From positions 186,001 through 250,000 of the forward strand of contig NZ_KV880640.1 in NCBI RefSeq assembly GCF_001907695.1: 64,000 nt of DNA, written 5' to 3'. The stretch is from Thalassospira sp. TSL5-1. Lineage in GTDB: Bacteria > Pseudomonadota > Alphaproteobacteria > Rhodospirillales > Thalassospiraceae. A model generated the notes under the pieces. It was not told the origin of the DNA. It saw only the letters and a list, made by a program, of their open reading frames with translations, and searched no databases. Positions 8,931-17,604 of the stretch are shown piece after piece. Position 1 is the stretch's first letter, and the number at the start of each line of letters is the position of its first letter. The position numbers and the translations under genes are program-made.

Positions 8931-9752
8931 ATGCGAATAATGATATCGGTTGATATTGAAGGTGTTGCAGGCGTTAACGAGACGCTTCAGGGGCGTCGCG
9001 GCAACCCGGAATACGAAGTTGCCCGTCGCCTGATGACACAGGAAGCCAATGCCGCCATTGCTGGCGCGTTTGACGGCGGCGCGACCGAGGTTGTGGTTGC
9101 AGATTCTCATGGTCCTATGCGTAACATTATTGCCGAAGATCTTGACGAGCGTGCCCGCCTTGTTTCGGGCAAGCCGCGTCCCTTGTCGATGATCCAGGGG
9201 ATTGATGAAAATCACGATGGTGTTGTGCTGATCGGGTATCATGGTGCGGCCTCGAATAGTGGTGTTATGGCCCATACCGTCAGCGGTATGGCGTTTCATT
9301 CAATCGAAATCGATGGCATTCGCGCTGGCGAACCCACCCTGTTTGGCGGATACGCGGCTGAAATTGGCGTACCTTTGCTGGCCGTCAGTGGCGATGATTG
9401 CCTGGCCCGGGAAATTGCCGAACAGTTCCCCGCTGCGCGTCGCATTATCGTCAAGGAAGCCCTGGGGGCTCATGCCGCCAACAGCCTTTCGCCCATTCGC
9501 TCGCGTGCCTTGATCCGCAGCGAGGTAGCTGAAGCCGTCGCCAGTGCCGCCACCGCAAAAGTTGAAGCGCCATGTCAAGTACCGTTGGATGTGACCGTGC
9601 GGTTTCATAAATCGCTTTATGCCGATGCTGCTGCCTTGCTGCCGATTATGGAACGGACCGATGCACATACGGTTTGCTTTCAGGCCAAAAGCCATGCCAC
9701 GGCAATCGGGGTCATTTCGGCCCTGTCACTTATGATTGCGGGCATGCAATAA
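8931..9752 (+). CDS. M55 family D-aminopeptidase (DppA-like)
   Basis: This 273-residue protein is of the DppA family of zinc D-aminopeptidases, which release N-terminal D-amino acids from short peptides. The family's metal and catalytic positions are visible: D8 and E10 in SVDIEG, H60 in DSHG, H104 in IGYHG, H115 in MAHT, and a Glu near 134. Length is as expected (about 270-275), and CGGAG lies 7 bases before the ATG. It converges on the gsi-like operon that carries a P1 peptidase. Together with that importer it suggests uptake and breakdown of D-amino-acid or isopeptides such as cell-wall fragments. It is cytosolic, with no signal peptide. Confidence 0.9.
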   Translation: MRIMISVDIEGVAGVNETLQGRRGNPEYEVARRLMTQEANAAIAGAFDGGATEVVVADSHGPMRNIIAEDLDERARLVSGKPRPLSMIQGIDENHDGVVLIGYHGAASNSGVMAHTVSGMAFHSIEIDGIRAGEPTLFGGYAAEIGVPLLAVSGDDCLAREIAEQFPAARRIIVKEALGAHAANSLSPIRSRALIRSEVAEAVASAATAKVEAPCQVPLDVTVRFHKSLYADAAALLPIMERTDAHTVCFQAKSHATAIGVISALSLMIAGMQ

Positions 9753-9795
9753 ACGCTGTTTTGTCCGGTTTAACCTGATCAATAATGCAAAGGCT

Positions 9796-9825
9796 AAAGG
9801 GCCCGGATGAATGTCCGGGCCCTTT
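9796..9825. terminator. Bidirectional terminator between M55 and P1 peptidase genes
   Basis: A 12-bp perfect stem (9796-9807 with 9814-9825) has the 6-base loop TGAATG. The stem is GC-rich with an AAA/TTT base, followed by GCTTTTG on the plus strand. It sits between two convergent genes and fits termination of both. Confidence 0.85.
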
Positions 9826-9850
9826 GCTTTTGTCATATAGACAGATGATG

Positions 9851-10894
9851 TCAGCTGGCTTGCGTAAGAAACGCGTGAAATTCGGGCAGGGTTTTACCCG
9901 TATATCCAACACTCGCACGCGCAAACCACATGGCGTTCAGCACGGCTTCTTCAACGGCTTCAACGGCAGCATGGAAAAAGATATTCATGCTGTTTTCAGC
10001 AAGTCGGGTGGCCTCATATTCGGCTGCCCCGGAACGGGAATGGCTGTTTTGGGTTGAGAAGGCAATGGCAATATCGCCACTCTGGTGACCCCAATAACTG
10101 CCCATCCGGCCAAGGGCTGCACCCGCCCGTTTGCAAATCCGGCCTAACTGGCGGGAATCCAATGGGGCATCGGTTGCCAGTACAATAATGATGGAACCTT
10201 TGTCCTGGGCGTCGGGTAGGGATGGGTTAAAGGCAGAATATTTCTTACCCATAACCCGCAATTCCGATTTTTGGCCGAAATTGGAAAGAACAAGTGCGCC
10301 AAGATGATAGCGGCATTTGGCATCCACTTTGACCTGGCGGGAGGCAGAGCCAACACCACCGGTAAAGCCAAAGGTTTTCATGCCTGTGCCAGCACCAACG
10401 GCACCCTGTTGGAAATGTTCGCTGGCCTGGTCAATGGCGTGATCCACCATTTCTTCGGTCACATGAAACGCCTGGATGTCGTTGACGATGCCGTCATTGC
10501 ATTCCAGGACCAACGGGTTAACCGTTGCCGTTTTGCGACCAATGGCCGGGTTCTGGCGAATGGCTCGTTTGATCAGGGCCTTGCCACAATCACCAACAGC
10601 GAATGTATTGGTCAGGATAATTGGCGTTTCAATTTCACCAAGCTCGTCAAGCTGAACAAGTCCAATACTTTTGCCAAAGCCATTTAACACGGCAGAGGCG
10701 GCATGAACCGGGCGGTCAAACAGATCGCCCCCATGCGGCAAAATGGCCGTTACACCCGTGCGGGCGGTTGTGCCTTGATTAAGGGTTGTATGCCCGACGG
10801 TAACGCCGGGAACATCGGTAATCAGGTTTTTTTGCCCGGTCGGGTGTACCCACCAGTCACCAGGCGACAAACTGTCACGAAATTGCACTGTCAT
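9851..10894 (-). CDS. P1 family peptidase (DmpA/BapA-like aminopeptidase)
   Basis: This 347-residue protein belongs to the self-cleaving P1 (DmpA) N-terminal-nucleophile peptidases. These act on the N-terminal residue of short peptides, including D-amino acid or beta-amino acid substrates. The expected autocleavage site is visible as DKGSIII, with Gly233-Ser234; Ser234 would become the nucleophile. Upstream motifs include DVPGVTVGHTT and the GAVGAGTGM loop. No signal peptide is seen, so it is probably cytosolic. It is the last gene of the gsi-like importer operon, 24 bases after the permease gene, so imported peptides are likely substrates. Confidence 0.9.
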   Translation of the reverse strand: MTVQFRDSLSPGDWWVHPTGQKNLITDVPGVTVGHTTLNQGTTARTGVTAILPHGGDLFDRPVHAASAVLNGFGKSIGLVQLDELGEIETPIILTNTFAVGDCGKALIKRAIRQNPAIGRKTATVNPLVLECNDGIVNDIQAFHVTEEMVDHAIDQASEHFQQGAVGAGTGMKTFGFTGGVGSASRQVKVDAKCRYHLGALVLSNFGQKSELRVMGKKYSAFNPSLPDAQDKGSIIIVLATDAPLDSRQLGRICKRAGAALGRMGSYWGHQSGDIAIAFSTQNSHSRSGAAEYEATRLAENSMNIFFHAAVEAVEEAVLNAMWFARASVGYTGKTLPEFHAFLTQAS

Positions 10895-10918
10895 TGTCTT
10901 TTGCCGCGCAATCGCAGC

Positions 10919-11824
10919 CTATTCCCTGTCAAGTTTCGGGTCGAGCGCGTCATGCAGACCATCGCCCAGAATATTGAAGGATAGAACGGTAATGAAGATG
11001 GCAAGCCCCGGGAACAGGGTCAGGTGCCATTCACCGGCCATCATGTAATCGCGCCCGGTTGAAAGCATCGCCCCCCATTCGGCCGTTGAGGGTTCCACGC
11101 CCAGGCCAAGGAATGACAGGCTGGTTGCGGTGATGATGGAGGTACCAATACGCATGGTGAAATAAACGATCACCGCGCCTAAAACACCGGGCAGAATGTG
11201 ACGGAACATGATGATGAAGTCCGACGCCCCGGCCGCACGGGCAGCTTCGACATAGGTGCTTTCTTTATGGGCCAGTGTGCCGGAACGCACGATACGGGCG
11301 AATGCCGGAACACTGAAAATGGCGACAGCCACAATCACGTTGGTCAGCCCCGGGCCAAGAATGGCGACAATGCCAATGGCAAGCAACATGCCGGGAAAGG
11401 CAAACAGCACATCAGACACCCGCATGGTGCAGGCATCCAGCCAGCCGCCATAATACCCGGCAAAAAGCCCGGCCAGAACACCAATGACAGCACCGACAGA
11501 GACCGAGGTAAAGCCGATAAACATCGACAATTTGGCCCCGTTTAACAAACGGGCGAAAATATCGCGGCCAAATTCGTCGGTACCAGCCCAATGCAGGGCG
11601 CTTGGTGTTTGTAGTGTGTTCATATAGTCAAAGCTGTCCGGGCCAAAAGGTAAAATAACCGGGGCCAGAAAAGCCAAAACATACATCAGCAACAGAAAAA
11701 TGCCTGCTGCCAGCGCGACTTTGCGTTTGGCAAACCGTTTCCAGAATTCCTTGAACGGACTGGTCGCCGCCTCGTCGGGGGCCGGGGCCGCATCAATGAC
11801 GATTTCGGGTTGTTGCGTCATCAC
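10919..11824 (-). CDS. gsiD: Peptide ABC transporter permease (DppC/GsiD-like)
   Basis: This inner-membrane permease has 301 residues. A charged N-terminal tail of about 35 residues is followed by a first membrane helix (ALAAGIFLLLMYVLAFL), the OppC N-terminal region and the BPD transport domain. The coupling EAA-type loop reads EAARAAGASDFIIMFRHILPG. It pairs with the DppB-type permease 6 bases upstream. The gene set (double ATPase, binding protein, two permeases, nearby isoaspartyl peptidase) resembles iaaA-gsiABCD of enterics, where the substrate is glutathione. Here the peptidase neighbours make di- or tripeptides equally likely. Confidence 0.85.
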   Translation of the reverse strand: MMTQQPEIVIDAAPAPDEAATSPFKEFWKRFAKRKVALAAGIFLLLMYVLAFLAPVILPFGPDSFDYMNTLQTPSALHWAGTDEFGRDIFARLLNGAKLSMFIGFTSVSVGAVIGVLAGLFAGYYGGWLDACTMRVSDVLFAFPGMLLAIGIVAILGPGLTNVIVAVAIFSVPAFARIVRSGTLAHKESTYVEAARAAGASDFIIMFRHILPGVLGAVIVYFTMRIGTSIITATSLSFLGLGVEPSTAEWGAMLSTGRDYMMAGEWHLTLFPGLAIFITVLSFNILGDGLHDALDPKLDRE

Positions 11825-11830
11825 GGTATC

Positions 11831-12751
11831 CTAGCTATAGCGAATTTTCGGGTTGATCAGCCCGTAAAGGACGTCAACCAAAAGATTGATCAGCAGAAAT
11901 TCAAGCGAGAAGATCATGATCTCGGCCTGAACAACGGTGTAATCGCGGAAACGGATCGCATCGAGCAACAAGGACCCCATGCCCGGCCAGCGAAACACCT
12001 GTTCGATGACAATGGAGCCGCCCAGCAAAAAGCCAAACTGAAGGCCCGCCATCGTGACAACAGGGATCAGGGCGTTGCGCAGGGCGTGTTTCCAGATAAC
12101 AATTTTCTCCGTAAGGCCCTTGGCGCGCGCGGTGCGAATGTAATCTTCGCGCACAACCTCGATCACGGCGGACCGGGTAAAGCGTGCCATAATGGCCGCC
12201 ACACCAGCCCCCAGGGTAAGCGAAGGCAGGACAAGGTCCGAAGGACTGTCAAAGCCACTGGTGCCAAACCAGCCCAACTGGACCGAGAAAAACTGCATTA
12301 AAAGCAGTCCCAGCCAGAAAGGTGGCATGGAAATGCCGGAAACAGCCGCGAACATGCCGGCATGGTCGCCAATGCTGCCACGTTTGACCGCCGAAATCAC
12401 ACCCGAGAGCAAGCCAAACAGAACCGACCATCCCAAAGAACACAGGGCCAGCCATACTGTCGGCATAAAGGCCCGGCCAATCATGGTGGTGACGGGCTCG
12501 TGTGTGCGCAAAGAGGTGCCGAGATTTCCGCTCAGGATATTGCCAATGAATTTAAAGTACTGCTGGTATAAAGGCGCATCCAGATTAAGCGTTCGACGAA
12601 CGGTCTCTACCTCTTCGAGCGTGGCAGTATCGCCCGCCAGCACACGGGCAGGGTCGCCCGGCAGCGCATGGACAAAGAGAAAAACGAATATCGAAATCAG
12701 AAAAAGAACCGGAATTAACGCAAAAAGCCGTCGCAGGAAATATTGAACCAT
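11831..12751 (-). CDS. gsiC: Peptide ABC transporter permease (DppB/GsiC-like)
   Basis: This permease has about 306 residues and opens with MVQYFLRRL, the usual start of DppB/GsiC proteins. That is why I chose the ATG at 12751 over a longer frame to 12787. The first helix is followed by the HALPGDPARV motif characteristic of the family, then a periplasmic segment and five more membrane helices. The ATPase-coupling loop contains RTARAKGL. The SD is weak (AAGAG). It forms the membrane channel with the GsiD-like protein. A strong hairpin separates it from the binding-protein gene upstream, so its expression is probably lower than that of the binding protein. Confidence 0.87.
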   Translation of the reverse strand: MVQYFLRRLFALIPVLFLISIFVFLFVHALPGDPARVLAGDTATLEEVETVRRTLNLDAPLYQQYFKFIGNILSGNLGTSLRTHEPVTTMIGRAFMPTVWLALCSLGWSVLFGLLSGVISAVKRGSIGDHAGMFAAVSGISMPPFWLGLLLMQFFSVQLGWFGTSGFDSPSDLVLPSLTLGAGVAAIMARFTRSAVIEVVREDYIRTARAKGLTEKIVIWKHALRNALIPVVTMAGLQFGFLLGGSIVIEQVFRWPGMGSLLLDAIRFRDYTVVQAEIMIFSLEFLLINLLVDVLYGLINPKIRYS

Positions 12752-12770
12752 TTGGTGCTCTTGGTGTCGG

Positions 12771-12804
12771 CGGCCCGGTAATACCAAATGATATTACCGG
12801 GCCG
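12771..12804 (-). terminator. Intercistronic hairpin after the gsiB-like gene
   Basis: A perfect 13-bp, GC-rich stem (12771-12783 with 12792-12804) has an 8-base loop. It lies 17 bases after the binding-protein stop and 20 bases before the permease start. No U-tract follows, so it more likely protects the upstream mRNA or partly terminates than fully stops transcription. Confidence 0.7.
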
Positions 12805-12820
12805 GAAGTTTCAGGCGGGC

Positions 12821-14365
12821 TTATTCTTCAAACGCGGCGTGGGCATATTGCATGGTGCCATCCGGCATGGGGAATGCACCGGTCAGGCCTTTTTTACGAC
12901 CTGCAAGGGCATTATCGACGGCCAGCCAGACAACCGGCTTGTCTTTCCAGATCTGTTTCTGGGCGATTTCATATGCCGCTGCGCGTTTTGCCGGGTCAGC
13001 AGTTTCAAGGGCATCATTGATGGCCTTGTCCACATCCGGGTTGGAATAAAACGCTTCGTTATACATGTTCGGAATCCAGCCTTCGGTCGAATAGACCGGG
13101 CGCAGGTGCCAGTCGGCATCACCGGTCGAGGGCGACCAGCCACCAATAACCGTATCAAACTCGGCGGTTTCCGGGGTTACGCTGGAACCAAACAGTTTTT
13201 CAGCGCGGGTTGCGCCTTCCAGCGGAACGATATCAACCTTAACATTGATCTGCGAAAGCTGCTGTTTGATAAACTGCAACATGCGCACTTCGGTCGAGTT
13301 GTTACGCGCCCAAAGATTGATCGAGAAACCATCGGCATAGCCGGCTTCTTTCATCAATTCCTTGGCCTTGGCAACATCGGTGGTCAAGGCCGGGGTCTGG
13401 GTGGCATGGAACTGGGTTGCCGGGGCAAGTGGTGAATCCGGCACAATGGCATGGCCGCCATAAACCACCTGGGTGAAGGCATTTTTGTCAATCGCCAGGT
13501 TAAAGGCTTCACGAACGCGAATGTCCTTGAATTCTTTGCGCATCATGTTCATTGCCATGACCCAAACCGAAATGCCCGGCTTTTCAAGCACTTCGTATTT
13601 GTCGGATTCACTGACACGCTTCATCAGTTCGGCAGGCAGGATCGGCACGAACTGAACTTCGTCCGACATCAGCATCGAAACACGGGTACCGTTTTCGGCG
13701 ACCGGATAGAATGTGACCTTGTCAACCTTCGGCCATTCGGAATCCCAATAGTTTTCGTTCTTTACGACAACCATCTTTTCGCCCGGAACCCATTCCTGAA
13801 ATTTGAACGGGCCGGTACCAACCGGATGCTTGGAAATGTCTTTGCCGTATTTCTTAATCGCAGCCGGGCTTTCCATCACGACCGACGGATGGGCCAGCGT
13901 GTTGATCATGGCACCAAACGGTTTGCTCAGTTTAATGACAACGGTGTAGTCGTCCGGCGTTTCAACCGCTTCAACCAGTTTAAACAGGCTGTGTTTTTTC
14001 AAATTCAGGCTGGCATCGGCCAGGCGGTCCAGGTTGAACTTGACAGCTGCAGCGTTAAAATCGGTGCCGTCCTGGAATTTAACACCTTCGCGCAGGTGCA
14101 GGGTAAAGGTTTTGGCATCGTCACTGCCTTCCCAGCTGGTTGCCAGCTGCGGGACCAGCTTCATGTCGCCGTCAAATGCGATCAGGCGTTCATAAATGCC
14201 GTTCGCGACAGAATAATCGACATTGTAGTTTGAATCCTGCGGGTTCAGACCCTGGATAATCTGGTTCAGCGCAATGGAAAGGTCGGCTGCCTGGGCGGCG
14301 TGCACGGTGCCAAAGGCTCCTGCAAGCATGGTTGCGCCAAGAACCGCATTTTTCAGATGTTTCAT
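12821..14365 (-). CDS. gsiB: Periplasmic peptide/glutathione-binding protein (SBP family 5)
   Basis: This 514-residue extracytoplasmic binding protein has a clear Sec signal peptide. The start MKHLKNAV is followed by a hydrophobic core and a likely cleavage site after VHAAQAA, near residue 27. The mature part shows family-5 features: NGIYERLIAFDGD, a TFTLHLREGVKFQDGTDF block, PVGTGPFKF and a C-terminal QIWKDKPV region. Length is typical for DppA/GsiB proteins. It lies between the ATPase gene and the permeases and would deliver peptides to them. Substrate (dipeptide, glutathione or isopeptide) is not decided by sequence. Confidence 0.88.
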   Translation of the reverse strand: MKHLKNAVLGATMLAGAFGTVHAAQAADLSIALNQIIQGLNPQDSNYNVDYSVANGIYERLIAFDGDMKLVPQLATSWEGSDDAKTFTLHLREGVKFQDGTDFNAAAVKFNLDRLADASLNLKKHSLFKLVEAVETPDDYTVVIKLSKPFGAMINTLAHPSVVMESPAAIKKYGKDISKHPVGTGPFKFQEWVPGEKMVVVKNENYWDSEWPKVDKVTFYPVAENGTRVSMLMSDEVQFVPILPAELMKRVSESDKYEVLEKPGISVWVMAMNMMRKEFKDIRVREAFNLAIDKNAFTQVVYGGHAIVPDSPLAPATQFHATQTPALTTDVAKAKELMKEAGYADGFSINLWARNNSTEVRMLQFIKQQLSQINVKVDIVPLEGATRAEKLFGSSVTPETAEFDTVIGGWSPSTGDADWHLRPVYSTEGWIPNMYNEAFYSNPDVDKAINDALETADPAKRAAAYEIAQKQIWKDKPVVWLAVDNALAGRKKGLTGAFPMPDGTMQYAHAAFEE

Positions 14366-14431
14366 GTGTTAATGCCTCTTTGCTGATCTGAGTGTTCGTT
14401 TATTGTTGTTGAATGTTAAAAGACTGGACGT

Positions 14432-16261
14432 TCATTCCGCTGCGACGAAATGTCCCTGCGAGATTTCCTGCAAGGCAAGCCTGGCAGGAGGATTGTGAAT
14501 AGACCTGATCGGACTGGGAACTTCGCCTGTAATCAACGGGCGGTTTTCAATCCGGAAGGCCGGGTCGGGGATGGGGGCGGCATCCATCAGGCGGCGGGTA
14601 TAGGCATGCCCGGGATGTTCAAACACATTTCGCCGTGGACCCGTTTCAACAATTTGCCCCAGATACATTACCGCAATGCGATGGCTGACCCGTTCAACCA
14701 CGGCCATGTCATGGGAAATGAACAGCCAGGCCAGGCCAAATTTCTGCTGCAAATCCATCATTAGGTTCACGACCTGCGCCTGCACCGAAACGTCAAGTGC
14801 TGATACGGCTTCGTCGGCGATGATCATTTTGGGGTTGGTGCCCAGGGCACGTGCAATTGCAATACGCTGGCGCTGCCCGCCAGAAAAGGCGTGCGGATAG
14901 CGTTTGGCATGGTCAGCCGAAAGCCCGACCTGCTCAAGCAACCAGACAGCGCGATCCATTGCCGATTTTGGCGTTTCCAGCTTGTGAATCAGCATTGGTT
15001 CACAAATTGAATACCCAACCGTCAGGCGTGGATTAAGCGACGCATACGGATCCTGGAAGACAAACTGGATCTGGCGGCGCAGCTTTTGCAAATCAGGGTT
15101 GGACATGGATGACATGTCCTGGCCGTCAAACATCAGGCGCGCAGACCGCGATTGCACCAGCTGCAGGATAGAACGACCCGTGGTGGATTTACCGCACCCG
15201 GACTCCCCCACAAGACCCAGCGTTTCGCCAGGCCAAATATCAAGATCGATGCCTTCAACAGCATGGACGCGCTTGGTGGTTTTGCTCAGCAACCCTTCCT
15301 TGATGTCGAAATGCGTGGTCAATTCACGCACCGACAAAAGTGGCGGTTTGGAATAATCAATCACGGTTCCCGGTTTGGAATCTTCCACCGTTTCCTTGCC
15401 CGGAATGAGAAACCGTTTGGGAAGATCGCTGCCCTTCATCGACCCCAGGCGCGGCACGGCCTGCAACAGGGCCTTGGTATAGGGATGCTGCGGGTTGGCA
15501 AAAACATCCTCGACCTTGCCTTCCTCGACCTTTTCGCCGTGATACATCACCACCACGCGATCGGCGATTTCGGAAACCACCCCCATATCGTGGGTGATAA
15601 ACAGCACCGACATGCTGTTTTCGACCTGCAAATCATGAATAAGCCGCAGGATCTGCGCCTGAATGGTCACATCCAGTGCCGTTGTCGGTTCATCCGCGAT
15701 CAGCAATTGCGGGCGGCAGGAAAGGGCCATTGCAATCATGACACGTTGACGCATCCCGCCCGAAAGATGGTGCGGATAGCGTTTCATGACATTGGTGGCA
15801 TCGGGAATACGGACTTTTTCCAGAACCTCGATGGCAACCTTGGCGGCTTCCTTGCGCGATTTTTTCTGGTGGGTGGCAATCGCCTCGATCAACTGTTCAC
15901 CAATGGTGAATACCGGATTAAGCGAGGTCATCGGCTCCTGGAAGATCATCGAAATTTCGTCGCCACGCAGGGTGCGGGCGTTTTCGTCATCCAGGGTCCG
16001 AATATCAACGACTTTACCGCTGCGCAGCTGTAAATTGATCGACCCGTCGGTGATTTTACCGTTGCCAAATTCGATCAGGCGCATCAGGGAAAGGGCGGTA
16101 ACGGACTTACCAGAACCGGACTCACCAACAATGGCGACGGTTTCGCCTTTGTAAACGTCAATGTCCAGGCCCTTAACGGCAGTCACAGGGGCTTTATCAT
16201 TGCCAAAGGCAACAGTCAGGTTGCGTACGGATAACAGTGTCGGGCGCGTTTGTTCAGCCAT
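14432..16261 (-). CDS. gsiA: Fused double ATP-binding subunit (GsiA-like)
   Basis: One 609-residue chain carries two complete ABC ATPase domains, equivalent to DppD plus DppF. Domain 1 has Walker A GESGSGKS at 46-53, signature LSGGM at 166-170 and Walker B ending in DEP at 190-192. Domain 2 has Walker A GESGCGKS at 352-359 and its own FSGGQ and DEA motifs. The fused arrangement is that of E. coli GsiA, and the divergent neighbour is an IaaA-type peptidase, as in iaaA-gsiABCD. It is first in the minus-strand operon and energises import. Confidence 0.88.
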   Translation of the reverse strand: MAEQTRPTLLSVRNLTVAFGNDKAPVTAVKGLDIDVYKGETVAIVGESGSGKSVTALSLMRLIEFGNGKITDGSINLQLRSGKVVDIRTLDDENARTLRGDEISMIFQEPMTSLNPVFTIGEQLIEAIATHQKKSRKEAAKVAIEVLEKVRIPDATNVMKRYPHHLSGGMRQRVMIAMALSCRPQLLIADEPTTALDVTIQAQILRLIHDLQVENSMSVLFITHDMGVVSEIADRVVVMYHGEKVEEGKVEDVFANPQHPYTKALLQAVPRLGSMKGSDLPKRFLIPGKETVEDSKPGTVIDYSKPPLLSVRELTTHFDIKEGLLSKTTKRVHAVEGIDLDIWPGETLGLVGESGCGKSTTGRSILQLVQSRSARLMFDGQDMSSMSNPDLQKLRRQIQFVFQDPYASLNPRLTVGYSICEPMLIHKLETPKSAMDRAVWLLEQVGLSADHAKRYPHAFSGGQRQRIAIARALGTNPKMIIADEAVSALDVSVQAQVVNLMMDLQQKFGLAWLFISHDMAVVERVSHRIAVMYLGQIVETGPRRNVFEHPGHAYTRRLMDAAPIPDPAFRIENRPLITGEVPSPIRSIHNPPARLALQEISQGHFVAAE

Positions 16262-16615
16262 TCAATATTCCCTGAAACTCAGTCACGGTATCGTTTGCCG
16301 TTGGGTTTTTTGCTTGTGCGAAGACGTTAACCATCAGGGGCAGCTTCTGCCAAAGCTGTTTTGGCAACATCTATGCCGATTTTGCATAGTTTTTGTCAAT
16401 CGCTTGTTTTCGCAAGTGCGAAACGGCTTAAGCAGGCACTTTGACGCAGGTTCATTTTGCTTAAATTGGTCTTTTCTGGTGTCAAAAACTCTATGCCGCC
16501 AGCGTATGAAGCCGCAAAATCGACCTGAAACGCGCCCTTGTCAGCGTGCGCCCCTGCCATAATATGCCCGCATTCACTATGTTCATTTTCCCGTTTTCCA
16601 ACCCGGAGCATTCAT
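16262..16615. other. Divergent promoter region between gsiA-like and iaaA
   Basis: These 354 bases separate the divergent gsiA-like and isoaspartyl peptidase genes and should hold both promoters. I see no strong operator, terminator or small gene here. A frame continuing upstream of the chosen iaaA start (16538) has no supporting homology. Confidence 0.5.
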
Positions 16616-17560
16616 ATGACACATCGCTTCTCACTGGTCGTTCACGGTGGCGCAGGGACCATTTTGCGCAGCAAAATGACTGCCGAAAAAGAAGCAGCGT
16701 ATCATGAAGGGTTGAAAACGGCGCTACAGGCCGGATATGCGGTTTTGGAAAAGGGCGGGTCGGCGGTTGATGCCGTGGTGGAGGCTGTTTGCGCCCTGGA
16801 AGACAACCCGTTATTTAATGCCGGGCGGGGGGCGGTTTTTACCAGCGAAGGCAAACACGAAATGGATGCTGCCGTGATGGAAGGCACACAGCGCAATGTC
16901 GGTGCCGTGGCAGGCATTTGTGGTCCGCGAAACCCTGTTCGGCTGGCGCGCGAGGTGTTGGAGCATTCCGAGCATGTGTTTTTTGGTGCCGATGCGGCCC
17001 TAAAATTGGCTCAAAAGGCGGGTTTGCCCTTTGAAGATGCGGCGTATTTCCACACCGATGCCCGCTGGAATGCCTTGCAGGAAACGTTGAAGTTACGTTC
17101 ACAGGGCTTGGAAAGCGACGACCCCGCCCGGCGTCATGGCACAGTGGGCGCTGTTGCGTGTGATGTAAACGGGCAGGTGGCGGCTGCAACCTCGACCGGT
17201 GGCATGACGGCCAAGGCACCGGGCCGGATCGGCGATACCCCGGTGATTGGCGCGGGAACATTTGCCGATAATGCCACCTGTGCGGTGTCTGCAACCGGGC
17301 ATGGTGAGGTTTTTATTCGTTATTGTGCCGCCCATGAAATTTCGGCCCGGATGCGCCATGCGGGGCAAAGCCTTGCGGATGCGGCCAACCATGTCGTGAT
17401 GGAAGATCTGGGCAAAAATGACGGTTCTGGTGGTTTGATCGCTGTGGATGGGGCGGGCAATGTTGTTATGCCGATGAACAGTGAAGGCATGTATCGTGGT
17501 GTTGTCACCCAGGAAGGGCGGTTCGAGACTTATATTTACAGCGATGAAACGCCCGCCTAG
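16616..17560 (+). CDS. iaaA: Isoaspartyl peptidase / L-asparaginase (Ntn hydrolase)
   Basis: This 314-residue protein is of the plant-type asparaginase family. It hydrolyses L-asparagine and beta-aspartyl (iso-Asp) dipeptides. The precursor self-cleaves before a threonine nucleophile, visible as Thr176 in HGTVGAVACD. The downstream GRIGDTP and GAGTFAD motifs line the active site, and an early GGAGT motif is present. I chose the ATG at 16616 because GGAG lies 8 bases before it and the protein then begins at the conserved FSLVVHGGAG. The usual enteric partner is the gsi operon, here divergent. It is cytosolic. Confidence 0.93.
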   Translation: MTHRFSLVVHGGAGTILRSKMTAEKEAAYHEGLKTALQAGYAVLEKGGSAVDAVVEAVCALEDNPLFNAGRGAVFTSEGKHEMDAAVMEGTQRNVGAVAGICGPRNPVRLAREVLEHSEHVFFGADAALKLAQKAGLPFEDAAYFHTDARWNALQETLKLRSQGLESDDPARRHGTVGAVACDVNGQVAAATSTGGMTAKAPGRIGDTPVIGAGTFADNATCAVSATGHGEVFIRYCAAHEISARMRHAGQSLADAANHVVMEDLGKNDGSGGLIAVDGAGNVVMPMNSEGMYRGVVTQEGRFETYIYSDETPA

Positions 17561-17581
17561 GAATGCAATACTGGGCCAGGG

Positions 17582-17604
17582 CCCGTCGTATTTGCAACGA
17601 CGGG
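17582..17604. terminator. Hairpin between convergent iaaA and LysR genes
   Basis: An 8-bp stem (17582-17589 with 17597-17604) with a 7-base loop sits between the two stop codons and touches the LysR stop. There is no clear U-tract on either strand, so terminator function is probable but not certain. Confidence 0.55.

Noticed and set aside
8744..8953. A 69-codon frame before the M55 peptidase
   Set aside because: It overlaps the peptidase start in another frame and has no good ribosome-binding site or known family.
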